Assembly (NCBI GenBank): GCA_046295175.1
Contig: JBKBNY010000001.1
Span: forward strand, 434,001-498,000
Source of the DNA: JALOLV01 sp046295175
Lineage (GTDB): Bacteria; Bacteroidota; Bacteroidia; Cytophagales; Spirosomataceae
Length of the DNA: 64,000 nt
Direction: 5' to 3'
Below the pieces are notes generated by a model. The model did not search any database and had not been told where the DNA came from. It saw nothing but the letters and a program-made list of their open reading frames with translations. Positions 7,267 to 16,310 of the stretch are shown here, in pieces. The first letter of the stretch is position 1; every line of letters begins with the position of its first letter. The translations under genes were made by a program, and so were the position numbers.

Positions 7267-8193
7267 ATGCTCAAACTCACCCAAAAATATTACGATTCGC
7301 TCAAAAGTTTTTTGCAGACAATCTATCTGTGGAACACCACCGTTTCGCTCTATCACGTGCTGATAGTTTTATGGAAAAAAATCGTAACATTCGATATTGA
7401 CCAACGAGCAGCTTCGGTTTCTTACAGCTTTCTTTTGGCGGTTTTTCCGGGTGTGATTTTTTTATTTACGCTGATTCCATACATCCCGATTGAGCATCTC
7501 GACCAGCAAATTATGGTCTTTTTGAAAGAAATTATGCCAAATGGTATCTACGAAAACACAGCCGTTACAATTCAAGATATTGTTAGTCGTCGCCGGAGTG
7601 ATGTACTTTCTTTTGGTTTTTTCTTCACGGTTTTTGCGGCAACAAATGGCATGATGGCCCTGATGCGAGCTTTTAATATGGCACTACAAGCCCGCGAAAA
7701 ACGCAATTATTTCAAAGCTCGACTGATTGCCCTTTTTCTGACATTTCTGCTCGTGATGGTTTTGATTTTGGCGATTGTAGTGTTGATTGTGGGCAGTCTA
7801 ATAATTGATTTCTTATTCGATAAAGGGCTTCTAAATGCCAATTTCAACTTCTATTTGCTACAAATCGTACGTTACGGGGCTATTTTCTTGATATTCTTTT
7901 TGGCGATTTGTGTCATTTATTATTTTGCTCCAGCCGTAAAAAAGAAATTTAGATTCTTCAATACAGGGGCTTTGATTGCTTCGGTTTTGAGCATCATTGC
8001 CACCAACCTTTTCTCGGTTTATTTGGCAAGTTTTAGCTCTTACAATAAACTCTATGGCTCAATCGGTACGCTCATTGCATTGATGGTTTGGATGTATTTG
8101 GTTGCTTTGATTTTGATTTTAGGATTCGAGATAAACATTTCTCTCCGTGACGCCTTCAGTGCAGTTCATAAAGAAAAACAAACGGGTGAATAA
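7267..8193 (+). CDS. YihY/virulence factor BrkB family membrane protein
   Basis: The 308-residue protein has about six hydrophobic segments and the conserved entry region DQRAASVSYSFLLAVFPGVIFLF (typically A-x-S-L-S-F-F-P) plus YNKLYGSIGTLIALMVWMYL near the C-terminus, which is diagnostic of the YihY/BrkB (UPF0761) family. These are inner-membrane proteins of poorly defined function; the old name ribonuclease BN is incorrect. Length matches the family. It shares orientation with the thioesterase gene and ends just before a hairpin terminator. Confidence 0.92.
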   Translation: MLKLTQKYYDSLKSFLQTIYLWNTTVSLYHVLIVLWKKIVTFDIDQRAASVSYSFLLAVFPGVIFLFTLIPYIPIEHLDQQIMVFLKEIMPNGIYENTAVTIQDIVSRRRSDVLSFGFFFTVFAATNGMMALMRAFNMALQAREKRNYFKARLIALFLTFLLVMVLILAIVVLIVGSLIIDFLFDKGLLNANFNFYLLQIVRYGAIFLIFFLAICVIYYFAPAVKKKFRFFNTGALIASVLSIIATNLFSVYLASFSSYNKLYGSIGTLIALMVWMYLVALILILGFEINISLRDAFSAVHKEKQTGE

Positions 8194-8199
8194 AACAAA

Positions 8200-8232
8200 A
8201 AACACCACAGCAGTCGAGTGCCCGTGGTGTTT
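8200..8232 (+). terminator. Terminator after YihY gene
   Basis: A perfect 9-bp stem, AAACACCAC / GTGGTGTTT, encloses a 15-nt loop and starts 6 nt after the YihY stop codon. The T-tract is short (TTT then AACAA), so termination may be partial. Confidence 0.6.
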
Positions 8233-8499
8233 AACAATAAACCCTAACCCATAAAAATCAATGTCTTTGATTTTCGATGTTTGTATTATCTATTATTCAA
8301 TTACCATGCCATAAGCCTCGCCAAAAAACATAAAATGAGCTAGTGGTATCATATTTTTTCGCCAGAATCTGTAAACTACTGATAACCAAATACTTAATCT
8401 GATAATCATAAACGGTTAATCGAAGTTGATAATTACTTATGGCTTCTGTACCGAAGTCAAATTGTGTTCAAAATTTACCTTGGTTAGACCCACCCCGTC

Positions 8500-8543
8500 T
8501 TTGGACGGCTTTGCCAGTCCAAACCCACCCCGCCCAAGCGGGG
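8500..8543. repeat. Pair of G/C-rich palindromes
   Basis: The first hairpin has a stem TTTGGACGGC / GCC(A)GTCCAAA with one bulged A around a TTT loop (8500-8523). The second is CCCCGC-CCAA-GCGGGG (8528-8543), followed by ATTTTT. Similar G/C-rich tandem palindromes are widespread as dispersed elements in Bacteroidota genomes (general knowledge). The second could act as a terminator, but no gene ends nearby. Confidence 0.6.
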
Positions 8544-8946
8544 ATTTTTGAAAAATTCTCCGTAAAAATTTCGGCAAGTTTCTTCTGTTAATTACTTTAC
8601 TATCAGGCTTTTTCTAACGAATAAAATAAGCCAAGTACCCGATAACAGTATCTTAGTCACTACAAAACAACTGATAATCAATAAATTAGCTATTTCTATT
8701 AACGATTAACTATTTTCGATTAATTATTTATTTACGAATGATTGCTGATTAGCATCACATTTTTGATTTAGCAGAATAACATGAAGTCTGACCATCGTCC
8801 GACTCGGTTTATCAAAACACAAAATAAGCATTTACTGCGGCTCTATCATCAAAAATCTCCATTCATAAAAATCGGTCGGTTTTCAGAAACTTTTTCTAAT
8901 AATCCAACGTCTAAAGCGTTGAAAATTAAAACCAATTTTTAATGAA

Positions 8947-9333
8947 ATGAATGATTCGCAAAGCGACCAAATTCTTCGGAAATTCGAGGAGCGTAAAAAG
9001 TTTGATTTGATTGCCAGTTTGGCGATTGATGCTGTGGGGATGGCAAGTTTTGCTCTACCTGCTTTGGCAGAAGTCAGCGATATTGTCATTGCCCCGATTC
9101 TGTCTATTTTGATTTTTGCTGTTCACCGAACAACCTTTGGAGCCATTGCGGGATTCCTCGAAGAAATCATTCCGTTTACAGATATTATCCCGACGGCTAC
9201 ACTGATTTGGCTTTATCGGTACGTAATAAATGGAGAGAAAACAATGAGAGATTTTGCAGGAAAATCGGATAAGAATAAGAAGATTATTCAGGATGTTCTG
9301 AGCCAAAATAGCTCAAAACTTATAAAAGGATAA
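8947..9333 (+). CDS. Membrane protein of unknown function
   Basis: The 128-residue protein has a charged N-terminus (about 1-20), two or three hydrophobic segments (about 21-60 including FDLIASLAIDAVGMASFALP, and about 75-102), and a charged tail rich in lysine. There is no signal peptide and no recognised motif. It follows a long non-coding region and ends at a strong terminator. The reading frame is supported by its membrane-protein composition and sensible ends. The family is not recognised. Confidence 0.6.
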   Translation: MNDSQSDQILRKFEERKKFDLIASLAIDAVGMASFALPALAEVSDIVIAPILSILIFAVHRTTFGAIAGFLEEIIPFTDIIPTATLIWLYRYVINGEKTMRDFAGKSDKNKKIIQDVLSQNSSKLIKG

Positions 9334-9347
9334 TTGTTTGATGAGTA

Positions 9348-9387
9348 AAGTTCGAGGTGCAAAGAAAACTCTTTGCACCTCGAACTT
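9348..9387. terminator. Bidirectional terminator, 18-bp perfect stem
   Basis: Arm 9348-9365 (AAGTTCGAGGTGCAAAGA) is perfectly complementary to 9370-9387, with the tetraloop AAAC. It lies between the convergent genes at 8947-9333 (+) and 9397-11151 (-). The long perfect stem lacks strong T-tracts, so it may also be a member of a dispersed palindrome family. Confidence 0.8.
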
Positions 9388-9396
9388 CAAACTAAA

Positions 9397-11151
9397 TTAT
9401 TGTTTACAACCACTCAGATTGGCATCAAAATGCCCACCACTATCGGCTTTAGCATCAAATCCATCTTGAAGGTCTATTGCTTTTGAAGCTTTCAAGTTCA
9501 ATTTTGCACCATTCTTTACCACACTTTTCGATGTTATCTGTTTGGCTTCTTTGGTCATGTCTTGAGTAGCGGCATCGAGCGTAAACGATACGTCTAAGTC
9601 TTCGGGGCATCCTGGCGGTGGAACAACCACAGTTTGAATCGTAATCGCCGAAGGATTTGTACCACCCAAAACCATCGGTTCAGCATTCACAATCACTGGT
9701 GTATTCGAGGCACAATTGGGCGAAAGTGTCTGAGTATATGTACGCTCAACCTGTGTACGGTTTACCCTAATTTTGTAATTAGTACCCGCTGGTAAATCGT
9801 TTGGCACTTGTCCACCGATATTAAAAGTACCCAGATTTCCACCGTTATTGTTTATAGTCGTAATGGCGAGTGTACGCGGGTTGCTAAACGAGCCATTTGC
9901 ATCTGACATTTGTAACTCAAAAATTGACTTATCAAAAGTACCGCAATCTTGTTGTGTGCTACGATTTGGGGCAAAACTCGTCTGAAAATCTACGCTCATT
10001 CCTTCTCCTACCGTAAATGCTGTTTTGTTTGGATTGGGGTTATTGGTCGTGATTACGTAAGTTGAGTTGTCGATGCCACCCGTTTCAAACGAATATTTGA
10101 AATAGTCGAGGCTTCTGTTAGGCATATTATTGGTAGCATACATGCTTCTGCCTTCATCATTCGACTCACCTTCTATATTTAGGATATTATTTGGATAAAC
10201 TTTCGGGCGAATCCTAACCGAACCATCATTATAGAATGTAACAAGCCATTTTTGTAATTCTGAATTACTGGAATTCCGCAAAGACGTAGCTCCCCAATTG
10301 GCAATTGCTTCGAGCGATTTACTGGTTTTCTGTGATACGATTCGATAGACATTTGGTTCTTCGACTTTCTCAAATTTCCAAGCTTCATCTGTCTGGGAGT
10401 ACTGCACTATATTGTCTTTTCCGCTATCGAAACCTACGTATTTGCCCGAACCAAAATTTTTAAGTTTTACGAAACCTCCCGGCACCGACCGAACCGAATA
10501 ACCATCGGGAGTAATTGTATAAGAGGTATATCCGTGGCATTCTCCCTGACCGCCGCAGAACATCCCGATAAGAAAAGGCTGATTTGGTACAATGCCCGAA
10601 ACCGTGTTATCGGTTCGTTGAAGACGGTTGAGATAATCGCCAATGTTGGGTCTATCGTTTGAGCCTTCAATAAAATCCATGATAACAAGCGTAGCTTTAG
10701 GGCAACCTTCATAAGTCAATTTGAATGGCTCACCAGTTGTATGATAAACTTTATCGGCCTTAATAGTACGATAGTTTTCTGGGCAATAGATTGGGTTTCC
10801 GTCGTGGTCGCAGGTTGTTACGTACCATTTCAACGAAAAATCGGCATAGCCTGCCTTTCTCACTTTAAAGTAGAAATTGGCGTGTTTGTTTCGTGGAGGT
10901 TCTTTGATATAGAACTCATTCGGCTTATCAGTACGGATAACTTCGCACAAAAAATCATCTCCGAAGTCTATAAACGGAACAATATCGTAGCTAAAATCGC
11001 CTATGTTTTGCGTGGGCGAGATTGGTAAAATTCTGAGTTTATTTTTTCCATCAACACATTCCTGTTGAATATGTACCTGTATGTAGTCTCCTTGGGCAAG
11101 AAGTGGTACAGAAATACTCCAAAATAGAAGTAGTACAAACAGTTTTCTCAT
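9397..11151 (-). CDS. Secreted protein with ricin-like and 3-coathanger-stack domains
   Basis: From the ATG at 11151 the product is 584 residues with a signal peptide MRKLFVLLLFWSISVPLLAQ; an in-frame start eight codons upstream would weaken the signal peptide. The middle (about 225-355, including KLKNFGSGKYVGFDSG and TSKSLEAIANWGA) resembles a ricin-type beta-trefoil, suggesting carbohydrate binding. The C-terminus (KASKAIDLQDGFDAKADSGG then HFDANLSGC) is the 3-coathanger-stack domain typical of surface proteins in Cytophagia. The protein is probably exported or surface attached. The ligand is unknown. Confidence 0.75.
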   Translation of the reverse strand: MRKLFVLLLFWSISVPLLAQGDYIQVHIQQECVDGKNKLRILPISPTQNIGDFSYDIVPFIDFGDDFLCEVIRTDKPNEFYIKEPPRNKHANFYFKVRKAGYADFSLKWYVTTCDHDGNPIYCPENYRTIKADKVYHTTGEPFKLTYEGCPKATLVIMDFIEGSNDRPNIGDYLNRLQRTDNTVSGIVPNQPFLIGMFCGGQGECHGYTSYTITPDGYSVRSVPGGFVKLKNFGSGKYVGFDSGKDNIVQYSQTDEAWKFEKVEEPNVYRIVSQKTSKSLEAIANWGATSLRNSSNSELQKWLVTFYNDGSVRIRPKVYPNNILNIEGESNDEGRSMYATNNMPNRSLDYFKYSFETGGIDNSTYVITTNNPNPNKTAFTVGEGMSVDFQTSFAPNRSTQQDCGTFDKSIFELQMSDANGSFSNPRTLAITTINNNGGNLGTFNIGGQVPNDLPAGTNYKIRVNRTQVERTYTQTLSPNCASNTPVIVNAEPMVLGGTNPSAITIQTVVVPPPGCPEDLDVSFTLDAATQDMTKEAKQITSKSVVKNGAKLNLKASKAIDLQDGFDAKADSGGHFDANLSGCKQ

Positions 11152-11253
11152 GACAAATTTATTAAACGGATACATGCACTAAATTCCTGCTCAATAAATA
11201 TGCCAAAGTGATGAATTACGCAGTTCTTTTAACGTAATCATAGACACTGATGC

Positions 11254-12711
11254 CTATCCCAGATTGTCCATCACGTAGCGTACGGCCTCAGCTTTTGAAT
11301 TTATTTCGAGTTTTTGGTAGATATTTTTGATGTGAGTTCGTACCGTATGTGGGCTGATAAACATAGCATCCGAAATCTCTTGGTAGGTAAACCCATTGGC
11401 AAATGCTTTCAAGATTTCGGTTTCTCGTTTAGTAAGAATTGTGCTATTATGGGGCGTTTCTATGATTTTCTCTTCTTCAATCGGCAGAGCCGTATTGGGT
11501 TGAGCAGTCTGTCGGTTAAATATATATGCACGAATCTTGAAAATCATGGCTATCGAAAGTATGATAATTTCTATCGAAAAGCCTACCAAATAAGAATACG
11601 GCTGCACCGCCCAAACATTAAAAATTTGGTATTGCGGAATGATATACGCAAGCAAAGGTGGTACCGATGCAAGCAAAAACACTTTGGCCATTTGGTTGTT
11701 TTTGAGGCTGGCAAAAACCGTCGTAATCCCCCAAATGATTATCGCCAAAATTAAGATTCGACCAATCCAACCCCAAATCTGTAGAAACGAATCAGAAACA
11801 TCATCAATCCATAACGGATTCAGAATCGTAGGAATCAGTGTCAGCCAAAACAACATTTGGAGGATTCTGAACCCACGCTCAAAATACGGTTTATCAATCA
11901 GCGAAAGTTTAGTAAACGAAACCACAAAAAGAGTCGTAAAAAAGAACGTACTGTAGTTGAAAAGATGGTGAATATCATAAAAACTACCTTTGATGAGCCT
12001 AATCGGCAGGTATTCGTAGAGAAATCCTTCAAGATTCAGAAAAACCAAAATCAAACTTGCTACATAGCCCCCATAATAGTAGAAGGTTCGCATTTGCATC
12101 AAAAACCCCAAAATGAAATTAGCCAAAGCCACCAAAACAAATACCCCAATGATAACTCCCCAAAACAGATTGCTCGATTTTTCGGATTTTGTGAATGCAC
12201 TTTCTTGCCAAATCTCAATCGGGAATTTTAGGTTATTGAGTTGAGTTCTTCCGCTCAGATAAATCGTGTAGTTGGCATTGGGTTCTAAATCCATCGGAAA
12301 AACAAAATCGCGATGCCAATACGCTCTTTTTTCGGGCGGCACAAGGCTGCCGAGATGTTCGTATTTAGCTGTAATTTGTTCGTCTTTTACCAAATAATAA
12401 TTAAGGTTATCAAAAATAGCCGAATTGATATGCAACAATACTTTACCATTTTGATTGCTTAGATTCTCAACCGAGAATCTCACCCATCCGACAGATTTCC
12501 CCCAACCAAAATTCGGAATCGGACTTGGTGATTTTTGAAAATTCTTTTGCAAAACCTCATCGATTTTCAGATTAGCAGATGGGTCTTCAAAGGTTTCGAT
12601 ACCGTCTTTAATCGTAATTTTCGCAAAATCTTTACCCAACTTCGTCTGAGCAAACGAAAAGCTCAAGACGTGCAGAAATAGCAACAAAAATATGTTCTTC
12701 TTGGGTTTCAT
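11254..12711 (-). CDS. Membrane-bound 7TM-DISM receptor with LuxR DNA-binding domain
   Basis: The 485-residue protein has a signal peptide (1-21), a periplasmic 7TMR-DISMED2-like domain (about 28-170, including SVGWVRFSVENLSNQNGKVL), seven predicted membrane segments (about 182-395), and a C-terminal LuxR-type helix-turn-helix (about 423-485, LTKRETEILKAFANGFTYQE then ISPHTVRTHIKNIYQKL). Sensing and DNA binding thus lie in one polypeptide with no histidine kinase. It is divergent from the four-gene run starting at 12798, its most likely target (inference). The fold call is strong; the ligand is unknown. Confidence 0.88.
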   Translation of the reverse strand: MKPKKNIFLLLFLHVLSFSFAQTKLGKDFAKITIKDGIETFEDPSANLKIDEVLQKNFQKSPSPIPNFGWGKSVGWVRFSVENLSNQNGKVLLHINSAIFDNLNYYLVKDEQITAKYEHLGSLVPPEKRAYWHRDFVFPMDLEPNANYTIYLSGRTQLNNLKFPIEIWQESAFTKSEKSSNLFWGVIIGVFVLVALANFILGFLMQMRTFYYYGGYVASLILVFLNLEGFLYEYLPIRLIKGSFYDIHHLFNYSTFFFTTLFVVSFTKLSLIDKPYFERGFRILQMLFWLTLIPTILNPLWIDDVSDSFLQIWGWIGRILILAIIIWGITTVFASLKNNQMAKVFLLASVPPLLAYIIPQYQIFNVWAVQPYSYLVGFSIEIIILSIAMIFKIRAYIFNRQTAQPNTALPIEEEKIIETPHNSTILTKRETEILKAFANGFTYQEISDAMFISPHTVRTHIKNIYQKLEINSKAEAVRYVMDNLG

Positions 12712-12797
12712 GGTCGCAATTTAGCAAAATACCGCATTTGAGGTATTGTATTTAAGCAATTATTTGAGGGTTATTTGTATCAGAATTACGAGCAAGT

Positions 12798-13049
12798 ATG
12801 TCTGCCAAATCTGAAATAAACCTCAAGGAGATTTTTAGCAAATTTAATCTTGAATTTGATTCAAAATTCATTACCAATCAAATGCAAGAAGAAATTGAAT
12901 TGCTTGTAAGGCTCAACAAAATTAACATAAGGTATCCTGTTTCATCACGAATTTACCTTTCTATGCTTATTGTGAGACTACTCGGAATACCAAGTTTCAA
13001 AATCGGGTGGTATGCTCTTCTCGGGCAAATCTTAGGTTATCGAATTTAA
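12798..13049 (+). CDS. Small protein of unknown function
   Basis: The 83-residue product begins MSAKSEINLKEIFSKFNLEF; its C-terminal third (YLSMLIVRLLGIPSFKIGWY, LLGQILGYRI) is hydrophobic enough to bind a membrane. I do not recognise it. It is the first gene after the divergent LuxR receptor and lies 13 nt before the next gene, so it looks like the leading gene of a four-gene operon. Confidence 0.5.
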   Translation: MSAKSEINLKEIFSKFNLEFDSKFITNQMQEEIELLVRLNKINIRYPVSSRIYLSMLIVRLLGIPSFKIGWYALLGQILGYRI

Positions 13050-13062
13050 AAATTACTTTACC

Positions 13063-14739
13063 ATGAAAAAGACAATTATAGTCCTGCTTCTATTTTTGGC
13101 TAATACACCATTCAGTATTGGTCAGAAATACATTATCCAAAATAATAGCCAAAGTGTAACTATTCTGCCAGGCGAGATTAGTTCAAATAAACAAAATTCG
13201 CCTGGATATAATGAAAACCTCTCAATTGGCGATGATGCCCTAAAAAACAATTTCTATGGCATAACAGGGATTGGTGGTAGAAATACGGCCGTCGGCACTG
13301 GTACCCTCCGCAACAATACATTAAATCATGCTTTTACGAGTAACCCATACGGTCTTTATAATACAGCCGTTGGGTACGAAGCGATGGCTCAGAATAAAGG
13401 TGGTAACTGGAATACCGCTCTCGGAAGTTTAGCATTTTATAATAACCTCAATGGGCATTCAAATGTAGTAATTGGGTATAGTTCAGGGTCTCATCTAACC
13501 TCAAGCGAAAATATTGCAATTGGTTATAGAGCACTTGGTTCTTCGAGTTTCGGAAACAGAAATACTGCCGTAGGTCATAGAGCTGGTGAGCATTTGGGTA
13601 GTATCTACAACCCCGAAGATTCGGCAGGGGTTTTTATTGGTTATATGGCTGGCAGAGGTGCAATCAGTAAGACAAATAAGTTATTTATTGCTAATTCGGA
13701 TACGCCAAACCCATTAATCTGGGGCGATTTCAATCTCAAATATCTGGGGATTCATGGACGAGTAGGTATCGGCACAAAATCGCCTTTAAGCCCACTTCAC
13801 GTACACAACCAAAATGATAATGGAACTGCCGATAATTTTATTAGAGTTACAAATAGTATTTCGGGTATCACAAACTCCGATGGGTTATTGGTAGGTTTTG
13901 ATGATTTTCTGAACGGAATATTGTATAATAATGAAAATAAACCGCTATATTTTGGTACAAATGCCACATTGAGAATGGCAATTGACGAAAATGGAAAAGT
14001 AGGAATTGGCACAAATACGATAAATGCCGATGTACACGTGTACAAAAACGGCACATCTTCTGCTTTTTTGCTTAATAATTCGTCTGTTGGTTCCACATTT
14101 ACTGATGGAATCGCACTTATTTCGGCAAATAATGGTGCAACATTCGTAAATCGAGAAAATTCAAACTTTTATTTAGGAAGCAACAACTCAGGATTCTTAA
14201 CTCTTTATGCCAATAATCGAGTCGGTATCGGACTAAACACCCTTCCCGGTCAATCGGATTTACATATTCACCGACAAGAGTTTACCTCAACACAACTCAG
14301 ACTTAGTAATATTCCAACGGGTTCGAGTGCTACTGATGGCTTTACGATTACACTCAACGAAACAGGAGAAGTAGCCTTAGAAAACAAAGAAAACCAAAAA
14401 ATTAGCTTACAATCAAACCGAGTCGAAATCGGTGGTTTTACCAAAATGGGCAATGATGCACCAGCTATTAAAACAAAGAAACTCACTGGCATAACTTCAA
14501 ATGTTGATGGTGGAAGCGTTTCGTTGGTTCATGGTTTGACCAATAGTAAGATAATATCAATAACTGTGATGGTTGAATATGGAACTGGAAGCTATATTCC
14601 ACCATCTTATGACGGCTCAAATGGCTACTTGTTTAATTGGTATTTATCTGGAACCGACATTTACATCTGGAATAAAGCGGGCAGCAGTTCTAACATTCTA
14701 TCTAAACCTTTTAAAATTTTAATTACTTACGAAGAATAG
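13063..14739 (+). CDS. Secreted repeat protein, tail-fibre/adhesin-like
   Basis: The 558-residue protein has a signal peptide (1-20, ending NTPFSIGQ), then about residues 50-190 a run of short repeats with the pattern NTAVGxxAL or NIAIGYRAL (for example RNTAVGTGTL, YNTAVGYEAM, WNTALGSLAF, ENIAIGYRAL, RNTAVGHRAG). These resemble repeats in secreted tail-fibre or trimeric-adhesin head-like proteins of Bacteroidota. The middle contains further repeats with a VGIGTNT/VGIGLNT theme (RVGIGTKSPLSPLHVHN, KVGIGTNTINADVHVYKN, RVGIGLNTLPGQSDLHIHRQ). A beta-helix or stacked-repeat fold at the cell surface is likely. It has no T9SS tail. Confidence 0.7.
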   Translation: MKKTIIVLLLFLANTPFSIGQKYIIQNNSQSVTILPGEISSNKQNSPGYNENLSIGDDALKNNFYGITGIGGRNTAVGTGTLRNNTLNHAFTSNPYGLYNTAVGYEAMAQNKGGNWNTALGSLAFYNNLNGHSNVVIGYSSGSHLTSSENIAIGYRALGSSSFGNRNTAVGHRAGEHLGSIYNPEDSAGVFIGYMAGRGAISKTNKLFIANSDTPNPLIWGDFNLKYLGIHGRVGIGTKSPLSPLHVHNQNDNGTADNFIRVTNSISGITNSDGLLVGFDDFLNGILYNNENKPLYFGTNATLRMAIDENGKVGIGTNTINADVHVYKNGTSSAFLLNNSSVGSTFTDGIALISANNGATFVNRENSNFYLGSNNSGFLTLYANNRVGIGLNTLPGQSDLHIHRQEFTSTQLRLSNIPTGSSATDGFTITLNETGEVALENKENQKISLQSNRVEIGGFTKMGNDAPAIKTKKLTGITSNVDGGSVSLVHGLTNSKIISITVMVEYGTGSYIPPSYDGSNGYLFNWYLSGTDIYIWNKAGSSSNILSKPFKILITYEE

Positions 14740-14741
14740 CC

Positions 14742-15761
14742 ATGAAAACACTCTTTTTATTAATGATTTCGGTTGCCACTTTCGCTCAGATTGGGGCAAA
14801 AACCAAAACCTCAGCGAGTAGCTCGTTGGTTGGTAAATGGTCGAATAACTCTTTTGGGTTCGATATGGTGTTGGTACTCAATGCCGATGGCAGCGGTAGT
14901 TTCGACGGAGAAAAAATCACTTATACCTCAACCGCCACGAGCCTAAACATCAAAGAAGCTGGACAAACAACACAGTACCAATACAAACTCAATGGAAATT
15001 CGCTTATGCTTTCGGGCGGAGATTTAGACGAAGCCATCACTTTTACCAAAGGCGGAAGTATAGCCACTAATAATAGTACCACGACTACCCCAAACCCTTC
15101 AAAACCAGCGAGTTCGGGCAGTAGTAGTAATACCGCAATAGTAGGAACTTGGTCGGGCAATGGCGAAACGATGACATTGCAAGCCAATGGGCAGGGTTCG
15201 TACAATAATATTCCGTTTTCGTACACCGTATCGGGTAACACGCTCAATATCTCGGGCAGTGGTGGCACAAGTCAAATGCAGTTTTCGGTCAGTGGTAATT
15301 ACCTGACACTCAGCGGCAATGGCACAACCGTTATGCTACAAAAAGGAACGGCATACTCTAACACAAAGCCAGCACAATCGGGTGGTTATCAGCAAAATAC
15401 CACTGGCGGAATCGACCAATCGCTCGTAGGTAAATGGTGTTATGTGAGTTCGCTCAATAATCCGAGTGCTACGAGTTCATACAGCCGTTGTATTGTCATC
15501 AATGGCAATGGCACTTATGAGTACTACGCCGAAGGCTCAATCAGCGGATACGGCGGAGGTGGCTATGGTGGTTCGTCGAGCCAGAGTTCGGATAGAGGCA
15601 CTTGGCGATTGGCGGGCAATCAGATTCAGGTACAATCTCAAACCGAAGGCTACAAAGTTTATTCGTTTGAGAAAAGGAATCACCCGAAAAACGGTGAACC
15701 GATGATAATCATTGATGGCGACCCATACGTAACTTATTATCAAAAAGCTCCGTGGAGATAA
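14742..15761 (+). CDS. Secreted protein with three lipocalin-like repeats
   Basis: The 339-residue protein has a short signal peptide (1-19) and three repeats that each open with LVGKW or IVGTW (about residues 29-104, 131-203 and 224-335). Each continues with NADGSGSF/QANGQGSY/NGNGTYEYY and then a strand with the pattern GNxLxLSG, as in small lipocalin-like DUF folds. A serine/threonine-rich linker joins repeats one and two, and a glycine-rich loop interrupts repeat three. It starts 2 nt after the preceding stop codon, so the genes are surely co-transcribed. No catalytic residues are seen. Confidence 0.7.
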   Translation: MKTLFLLMISVATFAQIGAKTKTSASSSLVGKWSNNSFGFDMVLVLNADGSGSFDGEKITYTSTATSLNIKEAGQTTQYQYKLNGNSLMLSGGDLDEAITFTKGGSIATNNSTTTTPNPSKPASSGSSSNTAIVGTWSGNGETMTLQANGQGSYNNIPFSYTVSGNTLNISGSGGTSQMQFSVSGNYLTLSGNGTTVMLQKGTAYSNTKPAQSGGYQQNTTGGIDQSLVGKWCYVSSLNNPSATSSYSRCIVINGNGTYEYYAEGSISGYGGGGYGGSSSQSSDRGTWRLAGNQIQVQSQTEGYKVYSFEKRNHPKNGEPMIIIDGDPYVTYYQKAPWR

Positions 15762-15765
15762 AAAC

Positions 15766-16218
15766 ATGATGAAAACAAGCTCAAAACTCCCATCTTTCAC
15801 TCCTCGACCCAAGTCATTTTGGGAGAGGAATTTTGCAAACGTTTTTCTCTGGATTGGGATTCCGTTTTTGATTGGCTCGGTCTATTTTTGGATTGACAGC
15901 CGAGATTCGGTTCAGAAATACAAAACGACTCTTGGGCGAGTCATTGATTATGAAGGACGCTCCAGACAAAGCAACCGTACGGTAGCACCTGTTATCGAAT
16001 ACCGCCCCGACGACGGCAGATTAAGGCTCTATTACCACGATGTATATTCACGTCCACCTGCTTATGAAATTGGCGAAGAAGTAACCGTTTACTACGACCC
16101 AAACAATCCCGACAACGCCAATTTGGGTTATAGTTGGCTCAAAATCTTGGTTTGTGGAGGCCTCGGTATTGTCTTTACAGGTTTCGGTATTTTGTTTAAG
16201 AAGTTTTTGAATTTCTGA
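15766..16218 (+). CDS. DUF3592 domain-containing membrane protein
   Basis: The 150-residue protein has a membrane segment at about 24-44 (VFLWIGIPFLIGSVYFWIDS), a small extracytoplasmic domain beginning TTLGRVIDYEGRS and containing APVIEYRPDDGRLRLYYHDV and YEIGEEVTVYYDPNNPDNAN, and a second membrane segment at the C-terminus (about 122-145). This is the DUF3592 pattern; function is unknown. It begins 4 nt after the preceding gene and closes the run 12798-16218. An alternative ATG one codon later makes no practical difference. Confidence 0.82.
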   Translation: MMKTSSKLPSFTPRPKSFWERNFANVFLWIGIPFLIGSVYFWIDSRDSVQKYKTTLGRVIDYEGRSRQSNRTVAPVIEYRPDDGRLRLYYHDVYSRPPAYEIGEEVTVYYDPNNPDNANLGYSWLKILVCGGLGIVFTGFGILFKKFLNF

Positions 16219-16310
16219 ATTGTGATTTTCGATTTTGTAATCCCACCAAAATTGTATAATATGCAGTCCTATTCAGAAAAATTTATTCAATCCTTAAATA
16301 TTCATAAAAA

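Larger units (their letters stand above)
8194..8946. other. 753-bp non-coding region with hairpins and AT repeat
   Basis: No convincing reading frame lies here. It holds the terminator at 8200-8232, two G/C-rich hairpins at 8500-8543, and an AT-rich repeat at 8691-8730 that matches intergenic motifs elsewhere in the window. The G/C-rich hairpins stand out in otherwise AT-rich DNA. A small RNA cannot be excluded, but no promoter-plus-terminator pair that would define one was found. Confidence 0.5.

Noticed and set aside
7089..7400. Plus-strand frame overlapping thioesterase and YihY genes
   Set aside because: It overlaps two well-supported genes in another frame and has no recognisable motif.
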